64,000 nucleotides of DNA from Oligoflexus tunisiensis (lineage in GTDB: Bacteria > Bdellovibrionota_B > Oligoflexia > Oligoflexales > Oligoflexaceae), in contig NZ_BDFO01000001.1 in the NCBI RefSeq assembly GCF_001748245.1, positions 6,353,346-6,417,345 on the forward strand, read 5' to 3'. A program made the position numbers and the translations under genes. Positions 19,301 through 27,033 of this stretch are shown here, piece by piece. Positions within the stretch are counted from its first letter, which is position 1; each line of letters starts with the position of its first letter. A model generated the notes under the pieces. It worked only from the letters and a program-made list of their open reading frames with translations. It had not been told where the DNA came from and searched no databases.

Positions 19301-20732
19301 ATCCGTGCAGACGCTGAATTCCCTTCCGGCTCGCGAATTCCTGCAAATCCCGCAGGCCATCCTGAATTTCGTGCGGCGCAGCCACGATAAGGTTGTCATC
19401 GCGGATGCGCGTGAGCCGCATGCCTTTGCCTACGATGAATGTCTGCGAACCCAGAGACAGCGCTCAATACTCTGTCTGCCCATCGTCCGCAACCGGTCCC
19501 TCGTGGGACTCATTTATCTTGAAAATAAGCTTGTGGTCGGAGCCTTCACGGCGGATAAGCTCACCGCCCTGGAGATACTGGCTTCACAGGCGGCCATTTC
19601 CATTGAAAACGCGCACCTCTATGCCAGGCTCAGGAGTGAAGAGGAAAAATTAAGGACCACGCTCGCAAGCATGGCCGATGGACTTCTGGTGACGGATTGT
19701 CAAGGCCGGATCACCCTGATCAACGAAGCCGCCCTGCGGATTCTCGGTTTAAAAGAGGAGGATGTCGGTCTACTTCAGGATCGGGCCCGGCTCACGGAAT
19801 TCCTGGATATGCGGGATGCGACAGGAAAAAGGGTTCCTCTTGAGGAGCTGCCTCTTTCCCAGGCCCTGCGGGGCGAAACGCTGAGAAACGGTGAATACTC
19901 CATACGCGAGCTGACCAGCGGTCGCAGCATCTTTCTGCGGATGAGCGCGGCGCCGCTGCGCAATTCCAAGGGAGAGCTTCAGGGCGCGGTGGTGGTGAAC
20001 CGCGATGTTACCGAACTCAAGGAACTCGATCAGCTGAAGGATGAGTTTCTGCGGGCCATGGCTCATGAACTCAAGACGCCTCTTCTGATAGTCCACGGCT
20101 ACTTTCAGATGTTCAAGCTCCTTAAAAAGAAAGGGGCTCCGGATAAAGCGCTGGAGGATTGCATCGGTCGCATGGAAAAAGGCTTTCAACGTCTGAAATC
20201 CCTCGTGACCACCCTGGTGGATGTCGCCGTCTTTCAGATGCGGAAGTTGAAGCTGCAGCTGGAGAATGTGGATCTTCAGTCGCTCGGTCGGGAGCTGCTC
20301 GCATCCCTGGCCGTCACCGCGCCGAAGCATCGGCTGACTTATGCCCAGAGCTCGGAGGCGCCGATCGTGGTGCGCGGGGATCACATGCGCCTGAGCCAGG
20401 TGCTCACCATACTTTTGCAAAATGCCATCAAGTATTCTCCCCAAGGCGGGGACATCGCTCTCGATATTCGCGAGGAAGCGGACGCGGTGGTGGTCTGCGT
20501 GCAGGACCATGGCATCGGCATTCCTCTCGAGCGCCAGGAGCGTTTGTTCCAGCGTTTCTATCGAGCGCATGCGGAAACCGAACATGATTATGGCGGCATG
20601 GGAGTCGGTCTTTTCCTGGCGCTGGAAATTGTTCGGGCCCACCAGGGTCACATCGGGTTCACGAGTCAGCCCGGTGAGGGTTCGACCTTTTCCTTCCGCC
20701 TTCCCAAATCCCAGCCGGTTGAGCTACAGTAA
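16323..20732 (+). CDS. Giant histidine kinase with remnant Ser/Thr kinase and AAA modules
   Basis: Protein of 1,469 residues built like the trifunctional Ser/Thr kinase-ATPase-histidine kinase family. Residues 27-180 are the C-lobe of a protein kinase: WHAAGSVHGS replaces the usual HRD loop, no DFG is visible, and the N-lobe with its glycine loop and lysine is absent. YLSPES, RSDLYSLGV and KLLAKDQKERYQSA remain. Residues 209-226 open the AAA module (TLYGRQEERDRLHEALERV), but the sequence then jumps to WTWDSEAI, normally the far end of that ATPase, so Walker A and B are missing. A helical repeat region (about 270-900), a GAF domain (about 930-1100), a PAS domain (about 1108-1230) and an intact histidine kinase follow: His1248, N-box LLQNAIKYS, QDHGIGIP and GGMGVGL. 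ATG 16323 is used; GTG 16335 behind AGGA is an alternative. No response regulator is adjacent. Confidence 0.85.
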   Translation: MRIPVSDTKAPSYPETGALLDEAPLEPTQFLKRALAMSTELAQWHAAGSVHGSLTPAAFSLKRDTGETVIIPLGSGRTITQQNLPYLSPESMGRRNQEPDHRSDLYSLGVIFYQMLTGSLPFTARDELAWFHSHLARPAAFSTEQERHVPPTLRRIVLKLLAKDQKERYQSAKGLLHDLKVCRDTLQILDAGFPLGRQDFPQNLQIASTLYGRQEERDRLHEALERVCAWTWDSEAIHVQGHTDNVIEFILSRLRKLPPVTQKLLQYAACLGNEGKFQDLARLGQWNQCSIEDLEPALEDGILLLTEGDYRFLHDRVQQAAYALASPEEQKRVHLLIARLFADPEGTGDDYVFDSLSHYQAAQDLLIDPEERLQVARLSLDGTQKAIASAANESALEYSGFGIGLLPDDSWIKDRDLTFALLLARAECAWRCGQPDVAERKFHELLNKPALTDLDRVRIHRLLIEVNTTQGKMQEAVLHCQRGLAILGIDFPVNPGDEDVQNVYASFRQNLGNRPIESLRDLPPIQDLRDRAALDTMAAALPVTIHMSLNTATWLYCRMVILSIQHGSCDATASAYAYFATILGSSFGQYEEAWRLGKVAYDLAHKGAYTWKARIFVMFGNVVNFWTKPLRSNIPYVRSALSAAREVGDFVGACYGCNHLVSTLLAVGEPLSRVYAEAEKARKLVQTGSFQPILDIITGQQRLILTLQGRNPNECAEDFDEKVFEARILASQMAMKKFWHLTRKLQAAWLLGRQDEALACGEAARPWRWASPCHVEEAEHHLYHALTLATACTDSTDAQRDSWFQELLDYRDTFERWAGHCPENFGHKAQLLQAEVHRLNGEELPAMRCYEEAIRQARAQHFIQVEGISLELAARYYEKAGFQAFAEQYSGKAKRCYQEWGASGKVQELERRFPWLKDDKARPDVAAGPIDIDTVSLLRATQSISSVIDPAELSATLMRLLVEASGAERGFLILVRQGELVVEAEAQTVDTELSVQTLNSLPAREFLQIPQAILNFVRRSHDKVVIADAREPHAFAYDECLRTQRQRSILCLPIVRNRSLVGLIYLENKLVVGAFTADKLTALEILASQAAISIENAHLYARLRSEEEKLRTTLASMADGLLVTDCQGRITLINEAALRILGLKEEDVGLLQDRARLTEFLDMRDATGKRVPLEELPLSQALRGETLRNGEYSIRELTSGRSIFLRMSAAPLRNSKGELQGAVVVNRDVTELKELDQLKDEFLRAMAHELKTPLLIVHGYFQMFKLLKKKGAPDKALEDCIGRMEKGFQRLKSLVTTLVDVAVFQMRKLKLQLENVDLQSLGRELLASLAVTAPKHRLTYAQSSEAPIVVRGDHMRLSQVLTILLQNAIKYSPQGGDIALDIREEADAVVVCVQDHGIGIPLERQERLFQRFYRAHAETEHDYGGMGVGLFLALEIVRAHQGHIGFTSQPGEGSTFSFRLPKSQPVELQ

Positions 20733-20736
20733 GGGC

Positions 20737-21561
20737 ATGAACGCTGACTTCGACAAAAAATGGGGCTGTGATTTTATCCGCGCGGCGCCTGACGCGGCTG
20801 GCATCTATGTATTTCGCAATGCCGAGGCGGAACCGATTTATGTGGGCAAGGCGAAAAGCCTGCGGCGGCGACTTTCACAGTATCGGCTGGCTACCGCGAA
20901 AAAATCCCAGCGCAAGATGCGTTTGATTGTGCGGAAAGCGAGCACGCTCGAGTACCAAATCTGCGCCTCGGAAACCGAGGCGCTGCTGCTGGAGAATCAG
21001 CTGATACAAAAGCACCGCCCCATGTTCAATATCGTCGGGGCCTTCGCCTTCCTCTATCCCTATCTTGGTTTTCGGGTGGCGCCGGAGTCGCCGCGGGAAT
21101 TGGCCCTTTGCTATACAACCCAGCCGGAAACCATGGAGTCGCATGGTTTTCAACTCTTCGGCGCGTTTCGGTCACGTGATCTCACGGGCGCGGCGTTTGA
21201 AGCTTTGGTTGAGCTTCTCGTTTACATCGGACATGATGATCCCGCCCAGCGCAGCGCTTTCGGCAGAATTCCTTACACGCGCATCATCTGCTTGCGCCAG
21301 GTTGATCCGGAATGGACGGGTCTTTTGAACAGCCTTTTCCGTGGGGAATCACCCGAGGCCATGGCCCGGCTCTTTGCCGTTCTCCTCGAAAAACCGGGTG
21401 CCCGGCGTCATGCGGAGCTGGTGCAGGGTCATCTTAAAAATCTGCGAAGCTTTTATCTGAATGAAGCGGTGCGCCTGCGCAAGGCCCTGGATCATCACGG
21501 TCGGGATGTTTCCATGATTCCTCAGGAGGAACGCGACGGCATTTTTCTTGCTTTGCCCTAA
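20737..21561 (+). CDS. GIY-YIG nuclease, UvrC N-terminal-like
   Basis: Protein of 274 residues beginning with a GIY-YIG nuclease domain: GIYVF at 22-26, PIYVGKAKSLRRRL at 33-46 with the catalytic arginine, and ASETEALLLENQLIQKHRP at about 77-95 carrying the metal-binding glutamate. This matches the 3-prime incision domain of UvrC and the stand-alone homologue Cho. The UvrB-binding and RNase H-like domains of UvrC are absent. The C-terminal 160 residues are not recognised. It starts four bases after the large kinase stop, behind TAAGGG, so it may be co-transcribed with it. A DNA repair role as an auxiliary incision nuclease is the best inference. Confidence 0.85.
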   Translation: MNADFDKKWGCDFIRAAPDAAGIYVFRNAEAEPIYVGKAKSLRRRLSQYRLATAKKSQRKMRLIVRKASTLEYQICASETEALLLENQLIQKHRPMFNIVGAFAFLYPYLGFRVAPESPRELALCYTTQPETMESHGFQLFGAFRSRDLTGAAFEALVELLVYIGHDDPAQRSAFGRIPYTRIICLRQVDPEWTGLLNSLFRGESPEAMARLFAVLLEKPGARRHAELVQGHLKNLRSFYLNEAVRLRKALDHHGRDVSMIPQEERDGIFLALP

Positions 21562-21600
21562 GCCTGTCGTCGCCCTTTCCTTTTGTCTGAGGAAACAACC

Positions 21601-22341
21601 ATGGATAAAAAGACAGTCCTTATCACGGGGGCCTCTTCCGGTATCGGTCTGGCCACAGCCCGACGTTTTCTGGACGCCGCCTGGCAGGTCGGCATCATGG
21701 ATAAAAATCCCTTGCCGGAAGACCTGAAGGGTCAGGAACGGGAAGGCCGGATTCTTTTCGTGCAGGGTCTGGCAGCCGATGAAAAGGCGGCCCGTGAGCT
21801 GGTGGAGCGCATGCTGCGTGAGTGGAAGGATATTCAGGCGCTGGTGAACAATGTGGGTGTTTTCAAAAAGGTTCCCATCACCGAGCTCAGCTATGAGGAA
21901 TGGCACGATATCCTGGATACCAATCTCAGTTCCTATTTTCTTTTCAGCAAACTCTGCACGCCCAGTCTAAAAAAGACAAGCGGCTCGATCGTGAACATTG
22001 CCTCCACCCGTGCGTTGCAGTCCGAGGCGGACACGGAAGCCTATGCTGCCAGCAAAGGCGGAATCGTGGCGCTGACACATGCTCTGGCCATCAGCCTTGG
22101 ACCTGAGGTACGAGTGAATTGCATCAGTCCGGGCTGGATTGATACGCGGGATGCGGAAACGAAGCGAAAGGAGCCCTTGAAATCGAGTGATCACGCGCAG
22201 CATCCCGCCGGCCGGGTGGGCGAGCCGGAGGATATCGCGGAATTCATCCATTGGCTTGTGGATCACAAGAAGAGTTTCATCACGGGACAAAATTTTGTTC
22301 TGGATGGGGGCATGACGCGGAAAATGATCTACGAGGAATAG
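21601..22341 (+). CDS. Short-chain dehydrogenase/reductase
   Basis: Classical SDR of 246 residues, NAD(P)-dependent. TGASSGIG at residues 9-16 binds the cofactor, NNVG stabilises the fold, the active-site Ser lies in NIASTRA, and YAASKGG provides the catalytic Tyr and Lys. SPGWIDT and the C-terminal GQNFVLDGGMT block are family standard. ATG 21601 follows GAGGAA. The acid residue after the second strand (IMDKN) suggests a preference for NAD. The substrate cannot be told from sequence; the neighbours give no pathway. Confidence 0.9.
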   Translation: MDKKTVLITGASSGIGLATARRFLDAAWQVGIMDKNPLPEDLKGQEREGRILFVQGLAADEKAARELVERMLREWKDIQALVNNVGVFKKVPITELSYEEWHDILDTNLSSYFLFSKLCTPSLKKTSGSIVNIASTRALQSEADTEAYAASKGGIVALTHALAISLGPEVRVNCISPGWIDTRDAETKRKEPLKSSDHAQHPAGRVGEPEDIAEFIHWLVDHKKSFITGQNFVLDGGMTRKMIYEE

Positions 22342-22361
22342 GACCAGAGGGTGGCCCTGGT

Positions 22362-22844
22362 TCACCGCACGCAGCCCAGCTCATTCATCATGCGCAGGCG
22401 TTCACGTGGTTCAATCGCAACGAGGGGCAGGGCGTAGGCATCATCGCGGTAATCGCGGAGTCGCACCGTGTTATCCGCCCGGTCCATTTTGAGAAAGGTG
22501 ATCTTCCCTTTTCTCACACATTCAGGGCGATCGGTATGCACGATCATGAGCCCGGGCTTGAAGTGATCGACGGAGCCTGAGTCACCGGCTCGCAGCTGGC
22601 CTTCACTGTCCTCGACGGTCATGTAGTAGCCATCCTCGTTCAATTCGAGATAGCCTTTGCGGTTGTCGCTGTCCATGAGCCAATGGCCGCGGAAGTGTTC
22701 CATATTGATCACTTTCACCTGGGCTGCGACCTCGGGATCCAGTTCGATATGATCCTTGGAGAGGGTCGGGGCTCCGCAGCCGAGCACGAGCAGGGCCGGT
22801 GTGAGCAGAAGGATAATGCGAAGAAAATTCATGGATTGGGTCAT
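22362..22844 (-). CDS. Lipoprotein of unknown function
   Basis: A 160-residue exported protein. ATG 22844 is chosen because GGAGA lies eight bases upstream; a GTG at 22859 and an ATG at 22832 are alternatives. The signal peptide ends in LVLGC, so it is lipid-modified. The mature part is small and beta-rich, with RGHWLMDSDNRKGYLELNEDGYY resembling a lipocalin-like or copper-homeostasis-like fold, but I do not recognise the family. A conserved-looking ELGC sits near the C-terminus, leaving an unpaired cysteine in addition to one in RPECVRKG; these two could form a disulfide. Confidence 0.65.
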   Translation of the reverse strand: MTQSMNFLRIILLLTPALLVLGCGAPTLSKDHIELDPEVAAQVKVINMEHFRGHWLMDSDNRKGYLELNEDGYYMTVEDSEGQLRAGDSGSVDHFKPGLMIVHTDRPECVRKGKITFLKMDRADNTVRLRDYRDDAYALPLVAIEPRERLRMMNELGCVR

Positions 22845-22956
22845 CGAAGGGTTCTCCACCTGGGGACATCAAACTCGCCGCAACCCTAGCACACACCGTT
22901 TTTGGCGCGTTGCCTGGGTTTGCGACCTCCCTGGGTGGATTCGTCATTGTTCAGCT

Positions 22957-23325
22957 TTATTGGCTCTGGCCGGGATTGGTCCAGTGCGGATTGTAGAGGA
23001 CGCCCGACAGGACCCGGGCGTGGACAAGTCCAGTGAATTCAAGATTATCCAAAGCACCGTCGCCATCAAAATCGTAGTCAGACACCAGTTGGCGGGCCAC
23101 GCCGAGTGATGTCACGGCGGTCGCGCCGAAGCGCTTTTCACCCTCAAGGATTTCCTGGGCGGTGACCACCCGATCCTGGCTTTCACCTTGATCATAATAG
23201 GAAAATGCCGCGTCGCTGCCAGTCGTTCCAATCGCGAGCGGCTGTGCTTCCTCCAATTCCGAAGAGCACGCGCTGGTCATCAGCATGAGACCGAGAATGG
23301 CAGCGATGGCTTGACGTGTGTGCAT
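22957..23325 (-). CDS. Small lipoprotein with one EF-hand-like loop
   Basis: Exported protein of 122 residues. ATG 23325 follows AGGGG. The signal peptide ends in MTSAC, a lipobox. Near residue 90 is DFDGDGALDNLEF, a canonical EF-hand calcium loop with acidic residues at positions 1, 3, 5, 9 and 12. Only one hand is apparent, so calcium binding would need dimerisation or be weak. The rest is not recognised. It is on the minus strand between another lipoprotein and a sensor kinase, with separate intergenic regions on both sides. Confidence 0.7.
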   Translation of the reverse strand: MHTRQAIAAILGLMLMTSACSSELEEAQPLAIGTTGSDAAFSYYDQGESQDRVVTAQEILEGEKRFGATAVTSLGVARQLVSDYDFDGDGALDNLEFTGLVHARVLSGVLYNPHWTNPGQSQ

Positions 23326-23539
23326 AATTTTCCCCTGAAACCCTTGGCTTGTGGGCGTTTGCCCAGAACGACCATCTACAGGAACAGGACCTCTCATACA
23401 AGCCCATTATTGCAGATTAAGACGAGACAGGGGAAAAAATCAGACTCATAAAATTTCACTTCGATCACCCAAGCCAACGAGCCATGGCCCTCGAATCGGA
23501 AGGACTGACGCTGGAAGTGTCAAGCCGGCCCACCTGGCT

Positions 23540-26500
23540 TTAAGCCGTTTTTCGCTTGGACTGGGCACCTGGGTTGCTGAGCTTGAGAGTCAGATGGAAT
23601 CGGGTCATTCCTTGAGCTGATTCGGCGCGCAGGCTGCCGTGATTTTTCTCAGCCAGGCGTTTTGAAACATAGAGTCCTATGCCGTTGCCCTCTCTGCCTT
23701 TGGTTGAGAAATCCTTATCGAAGATGCGAGGCAAAATCCCGGCCGGTATTTCACCCCCGTTGTTCTGAATGGTATAGACAATCGAATCCTCGCCTGAATC
23801 CGCGGATTCCACCAACTCGATCGTTCGCGGCGCGGCGGCCGAGGCGCCCAGTGCGTCGACTGCATTTTTTAGTATGTTCAGAATGATCTGACTGACTTCA
23901 CTGGGACTGGCCAGCAAGGTCCTGCCAACGTCGATACGATTGTCGATCGTGATGTCATGTTTGTGGAGCCTCCTCTCCATGAGGCATAAACTGCTTTCCA
24001 CAACAGCAGCCATATTGCACACAGTCTCGCCTGGATTCTCCCTTGAATAGGAAAGGACCGAATGGAGCAGCCGGGAGCCGCGTAATCCAGCCGTTTCCAT
24101 CATGCTGAGGCTGCGAAGCAGCGAGAGCACGCCCTCGATCTCGAGCACCTGATGCGGCTGCAGACCCAAAATTTCCTCCCATTGCTGTCTGATCAGTTCG
24201 AAGTCAAGGGCGAACCTGCTGATGTGCCGACGAATGACGCGGAGAGGAATTAGGGGCAGAGGAGTTCCCTCCGGCATCAGGAGTTTGGCTTCGCGTTGTT
24301 TGCTGTCCGCGGCCTCCTGCTGAGTACACATGGCCTCGATGCAATACGGCCAGGAGTTCGCGCGAAGCGGGAGCTTGCTCAGGACGATCCTTATGCGGGA
24401 GTTTTTCTCTTCCTGATTTTCAGCGCCCATCGGCAGGATAATGTTCGAGATCTCATGGGATAGTTCACTCATGAGTTCGCCAAGTTCGGCCATCTTCTCG
24501 GCTCGATACAGCCGCTCTTCGGCTCGGATCAGGTCGGTGCGGGCCAGAGTGTTGCGGACCCTGAGTATCAGCTCTTCGCCGTCAATGGGCTTGGCAAGAT
24601 AATCATCGGCTCCGAGCTCGAGTCCATAGAGCTTGTCATCACTGGAAGCTCGGGCTGTCACGAGGATGACGGCAAGATCCTTGAGGGTCTCGTCCTTCCG
24701 TATTTTGAGCAGGACGTCCTCGCCTGACATCTCAGGCATCATAAGATCCAGTAGGACGAGGTCAGGCTTCCGATCCTGGATCCTGTTCAGACCATCTTTG
24801 CCGCTGTAGGCAACCTCTGTCCGATAGTTCTGGGATTTCAGAATTTCCTGGATGACCTCGCAATTGACCTCGTTATCATCAATAATCAGTACGGTTTTGG
24901 CTTCCTGGAAGCTGCCCGGCAGAACCTTGGCCGGGCGGGATTCGAAAGCCACCTGCTTGCCCTTGAACGATAATTCAGGAGCACCTCGGGCGACTTCTGG
25001 CTCATCCTTGCTTTCGAGTACGAGTCCAGGTTTTTGCTCCGGCAGAGCCACTTCAAAACGGGAGCCGGCGTCGATCTTCGATGTAACGTCAATCCTACCC
25101 CCCATGAGGTTCACGATGCTGCGCACCATGGCCAGACCGAGACCCGTTCCCTCGTATGCCCGGCGGCTATCACCCTGGACCTGTTTGAACTCAGCAAAAA
25201 TGGAATCCACCTGATCAGGAGGTATCCCGATTCCTGTGTCCGCGACGACAATGACCAGGGCTCGCTCCTGATTCAAGCTTAGGGACAGCGATACCGTGTT
25301 AGGGGTGCCCTGCTGAGAAAATTTAAAGGCGTTACCCAGAAGATTTCTGATGATGGTCAGGACTTTTTCCCGATCGGTGACGAAGGGCCCTGCGTTCGCC
25401 TGGTCCGCCTGGAAATGGAGATCGAAACTCGCGTTGCGCGACTTGAGCAGTAAACCCTCCGCAAGCAGAGAGGCGTATTCCGAGAGTTCCTTGAGTTCGA
25501 CGGAGGAAGGGACGAGTCTGAGTTCCCCGCGCTTGGATTTGGCCAGATCCAGAATGGTGTTGACCTGTATCTTCAAGGATTTGGCCAGGTTCCTGATTTT
25601 TTCCGCATAGGGTTGGATGTCATTCAAATGGGTGCCCAAATGCCCTGCGATCAGAAGATCGGAAAATCCTATGATGCCATTGAGGGGGGTTCTGAGTTCG
25701 TGAGAGGTGTTATGGAAGAAGACCGTGCGGGCCTCTTCCTTCTCTTTCAGATCCAGGTTGAGGGCTTCGATTCTGCCCAGACTTTCCAGTTGTTCGGTAC
25801 GAAATTTATCGCCCAGTGCCAGAGAGAGTAGGGTGGCCTCGATAGCTCCTCCGATAAAAGTCAAGTTGGCCGTATCAACAGAGATCTGCAGTAAACCCGC
25901 AGAACTTAAATTGTCGACAAGCACGCAAATTATGAGGATGCCCCAGGCCAACGTAAAAAAATAGGCCGGGCGGTATTTCTTCATCGTCGAATAAATACTG
26001 GCAAACGCGAGGACGATGAGAGATAGGATGCTGACTGTCATTTGTAATGTGATTCCCAAATGATAAGACACGAATCCTAGCGGCAGGAAACACAAGAGGA
26101 AGAAGATCAGCAAGCGAAAAACTTTGTCAACCCGAGGAAGGCGCTCTTTGAGATTCAGAAAGGATGAACTAAAGAGAAGACCAAATGTAAAGACGCCGTT
26201 CCAGATGACAAGGAAGTAGTCTGACATAAGAAAAGCAAATTGGCCCTCAAAGAGAGTGAGCGGCATCCCTTGAACGCAAAGGTAGTTAATGATATTGAAT
26301 GCTGTGAAGACTGCATAGAAGAAATAGGGCATGCTTCGGAGGATAACGGCAAGGAAGGAATTGTAAACAAGCATCACACAGAAAATGCCATAGACGAAGC
26401 AAAGAGAGTAATTTCGCCATTCTGTATGCTGTGAAAATTCCTTTTCGGTCCAGAGGAGTAAAGGCAGCTTGACACTTCCTTCCGTTCTGACCTTTAAGAC

Positions 26501-27022
26501 CAACAGATGTTTTCCTGGTGACAAGTCCAGTTTGAAGGTGTGGTTGGGTTGACGATCCTGTTCAAGGGGAAGCTGTTCTCGATCCCCACGCTTTTCAATG
26601 ATCGTCTCACCCATTGGATTCTCATAGAACAGCTCAACATGGTCAACGAGGGGAGCAGCGAATTCGAGGAATATGGTATGCTGCCTCGGCAGCGGGTTTT
26701 CGAGATAAAGCTTGATCCAGAATGTTGAATTGGAAAATCCGAAGCCTGGTCTATCTGTATTCGAACGGATAAATTCCTTATCCCAAGCCCCGGATTGAAT
26801 TTCCTCGTAGGAAAGACTTTTCGTCCTGTCTTCAAAAATATAAAGCGCTTTGCCTGGAACATGACCTTTCATGGTTTCAGACAGCAGAGTTGTGGCCAGC
26901 TCCTGCCGTTGTCCATCCACCGAAGAAAAAGCCAGCTCGCCATGAAATAGCAGGAGAGCGCAGAGCCCTGCCCAAAGATTTTTCAGGCCTGTCGGGAGGA
27001 TGGTTGATCTGATGGGGCGCAT
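23540..27022 (-). CDS. 7TMR-DISM hybrid kinase with a receiver between two histidine kinases
   Basis: Membrane protein of 1,160 residues; ATG 27022 follows AGGAGGG. Order: signal peptide (1-33), DISMED2-like periplasmic domain (about 40-195), seven-helix DISM core (about 205-405, with KKYRPAYF and LSLALGDK), kinase 1 with His441 in NTSHELRTPLNG and ATPase boxes to about 665, a receiver (710-830) with Asp759, and a second kinase-like unit. In that unit His856 lies in ELSHEISN, the N-box is ILNILKNAVDAL and the glycine box is GREGNGIGL. A receiver between two transmitter units suggests either a phosphorelay into the second kinase or control of its activity. It sits 12 bases upstream, on the transcript, of nothing in particular but directly follows the cyclase-fused paralogue (stop 27034), forming a two-gene unit. 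Confidence 0.85.
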   Translation of the reverse strand: MRPIRSTILPTGLKNLWAGLCALLLFHGELAFSSVDGQRQELATTLLSETMKGHVPGKALYIFEDRTKSLSYEEIQSGAWDKEFIRSNTDRPGFGFSNSTFWIKLYLENPLPRQHTIFLEFAAPLVDHVELFYENPMGETIIEKRGDREQLPLEQDRQPNHTFKLDLSPGKHLLVLKVRTEGSVKLPLLLWTEKEFSQHTEWRNYSLCFVYGIFCVMLVYNSFLAVILRSMPYFFYAVFTAFNIINYLCVQGMPLTLFEGQFAFLMSDYFLVIWNGVFTFGLLFSSSFLNLKERLPRVDKVFRLLIFFLLCFLPLGFVSYHLGITLQMTVSILSLIVLAFASIYSTMKKYRPAYFFTLAWGILIICVLVDNLSSAGLLQISVDTANLTFIGGAIEATLLSLALGDKFRTEQLESLGRIEALNLDLKEKEEARTVFFHNTSHELRTPLNGIIGFSDLLIAGHLGTHLNDIQPYAEKIRNLAKSLKIQVNTILDLAKSKRGELRLVPSSVELKELSEYASLLAEGLLLKSRNASFDLHFQADQANAGPFVTDREKVLTIIRNLLGNAFKFSQQGTPNTVSLSLSLNQERALVIVVADTGIGIPPDQVDSIFAEFKQVQGDSRRAYEGTGLGLAMVRSIVNLMGGRIDVTSKIDAGSRFEVALPEQKPGLVLESKDEPEVARGAPELSFKGKQVAFESRPAKVLPGSFQEAKTVLIIDDNEVNCEVIQEILKSQNYRTEVAYSGKDGLNRIQDRKPDLVLLDLMMPEMSGEDVLLKIRKDETLKDLAVILVTARASSDDKLYGLELGADDYLAKPIDGEELILRVRNTLARTDLIRAEERLYRAEKMAELGELMSELSHEISNIILPMGAENQEEKNSRIRIVLSKLPLRANSWPYCIEAMCTQQEAADSKQREAKLLMPEGTPLPLIPLRVIRRHISRFALDFELIRQQWEEILGLQPHQVLEIEGVLSLLRSLSMMETAGLRGSRLLHSVLSYSRENPGETVCNMAAVVESSLCLMERRLHKHDITIDNRIDVGRTLLASPSEVSQIILNILKNAVDALGASAAAPRTIELVESADSGEDSIVYTIQNNGGEIPAGILPRIFDKDFSTKGREGNGIGLYVSKRLAEKNHGSLRAESAQGMTRFHLTLKLSNPGAQSKRKTA

Positions 27023-27033
27023 GGAATTCCCTC

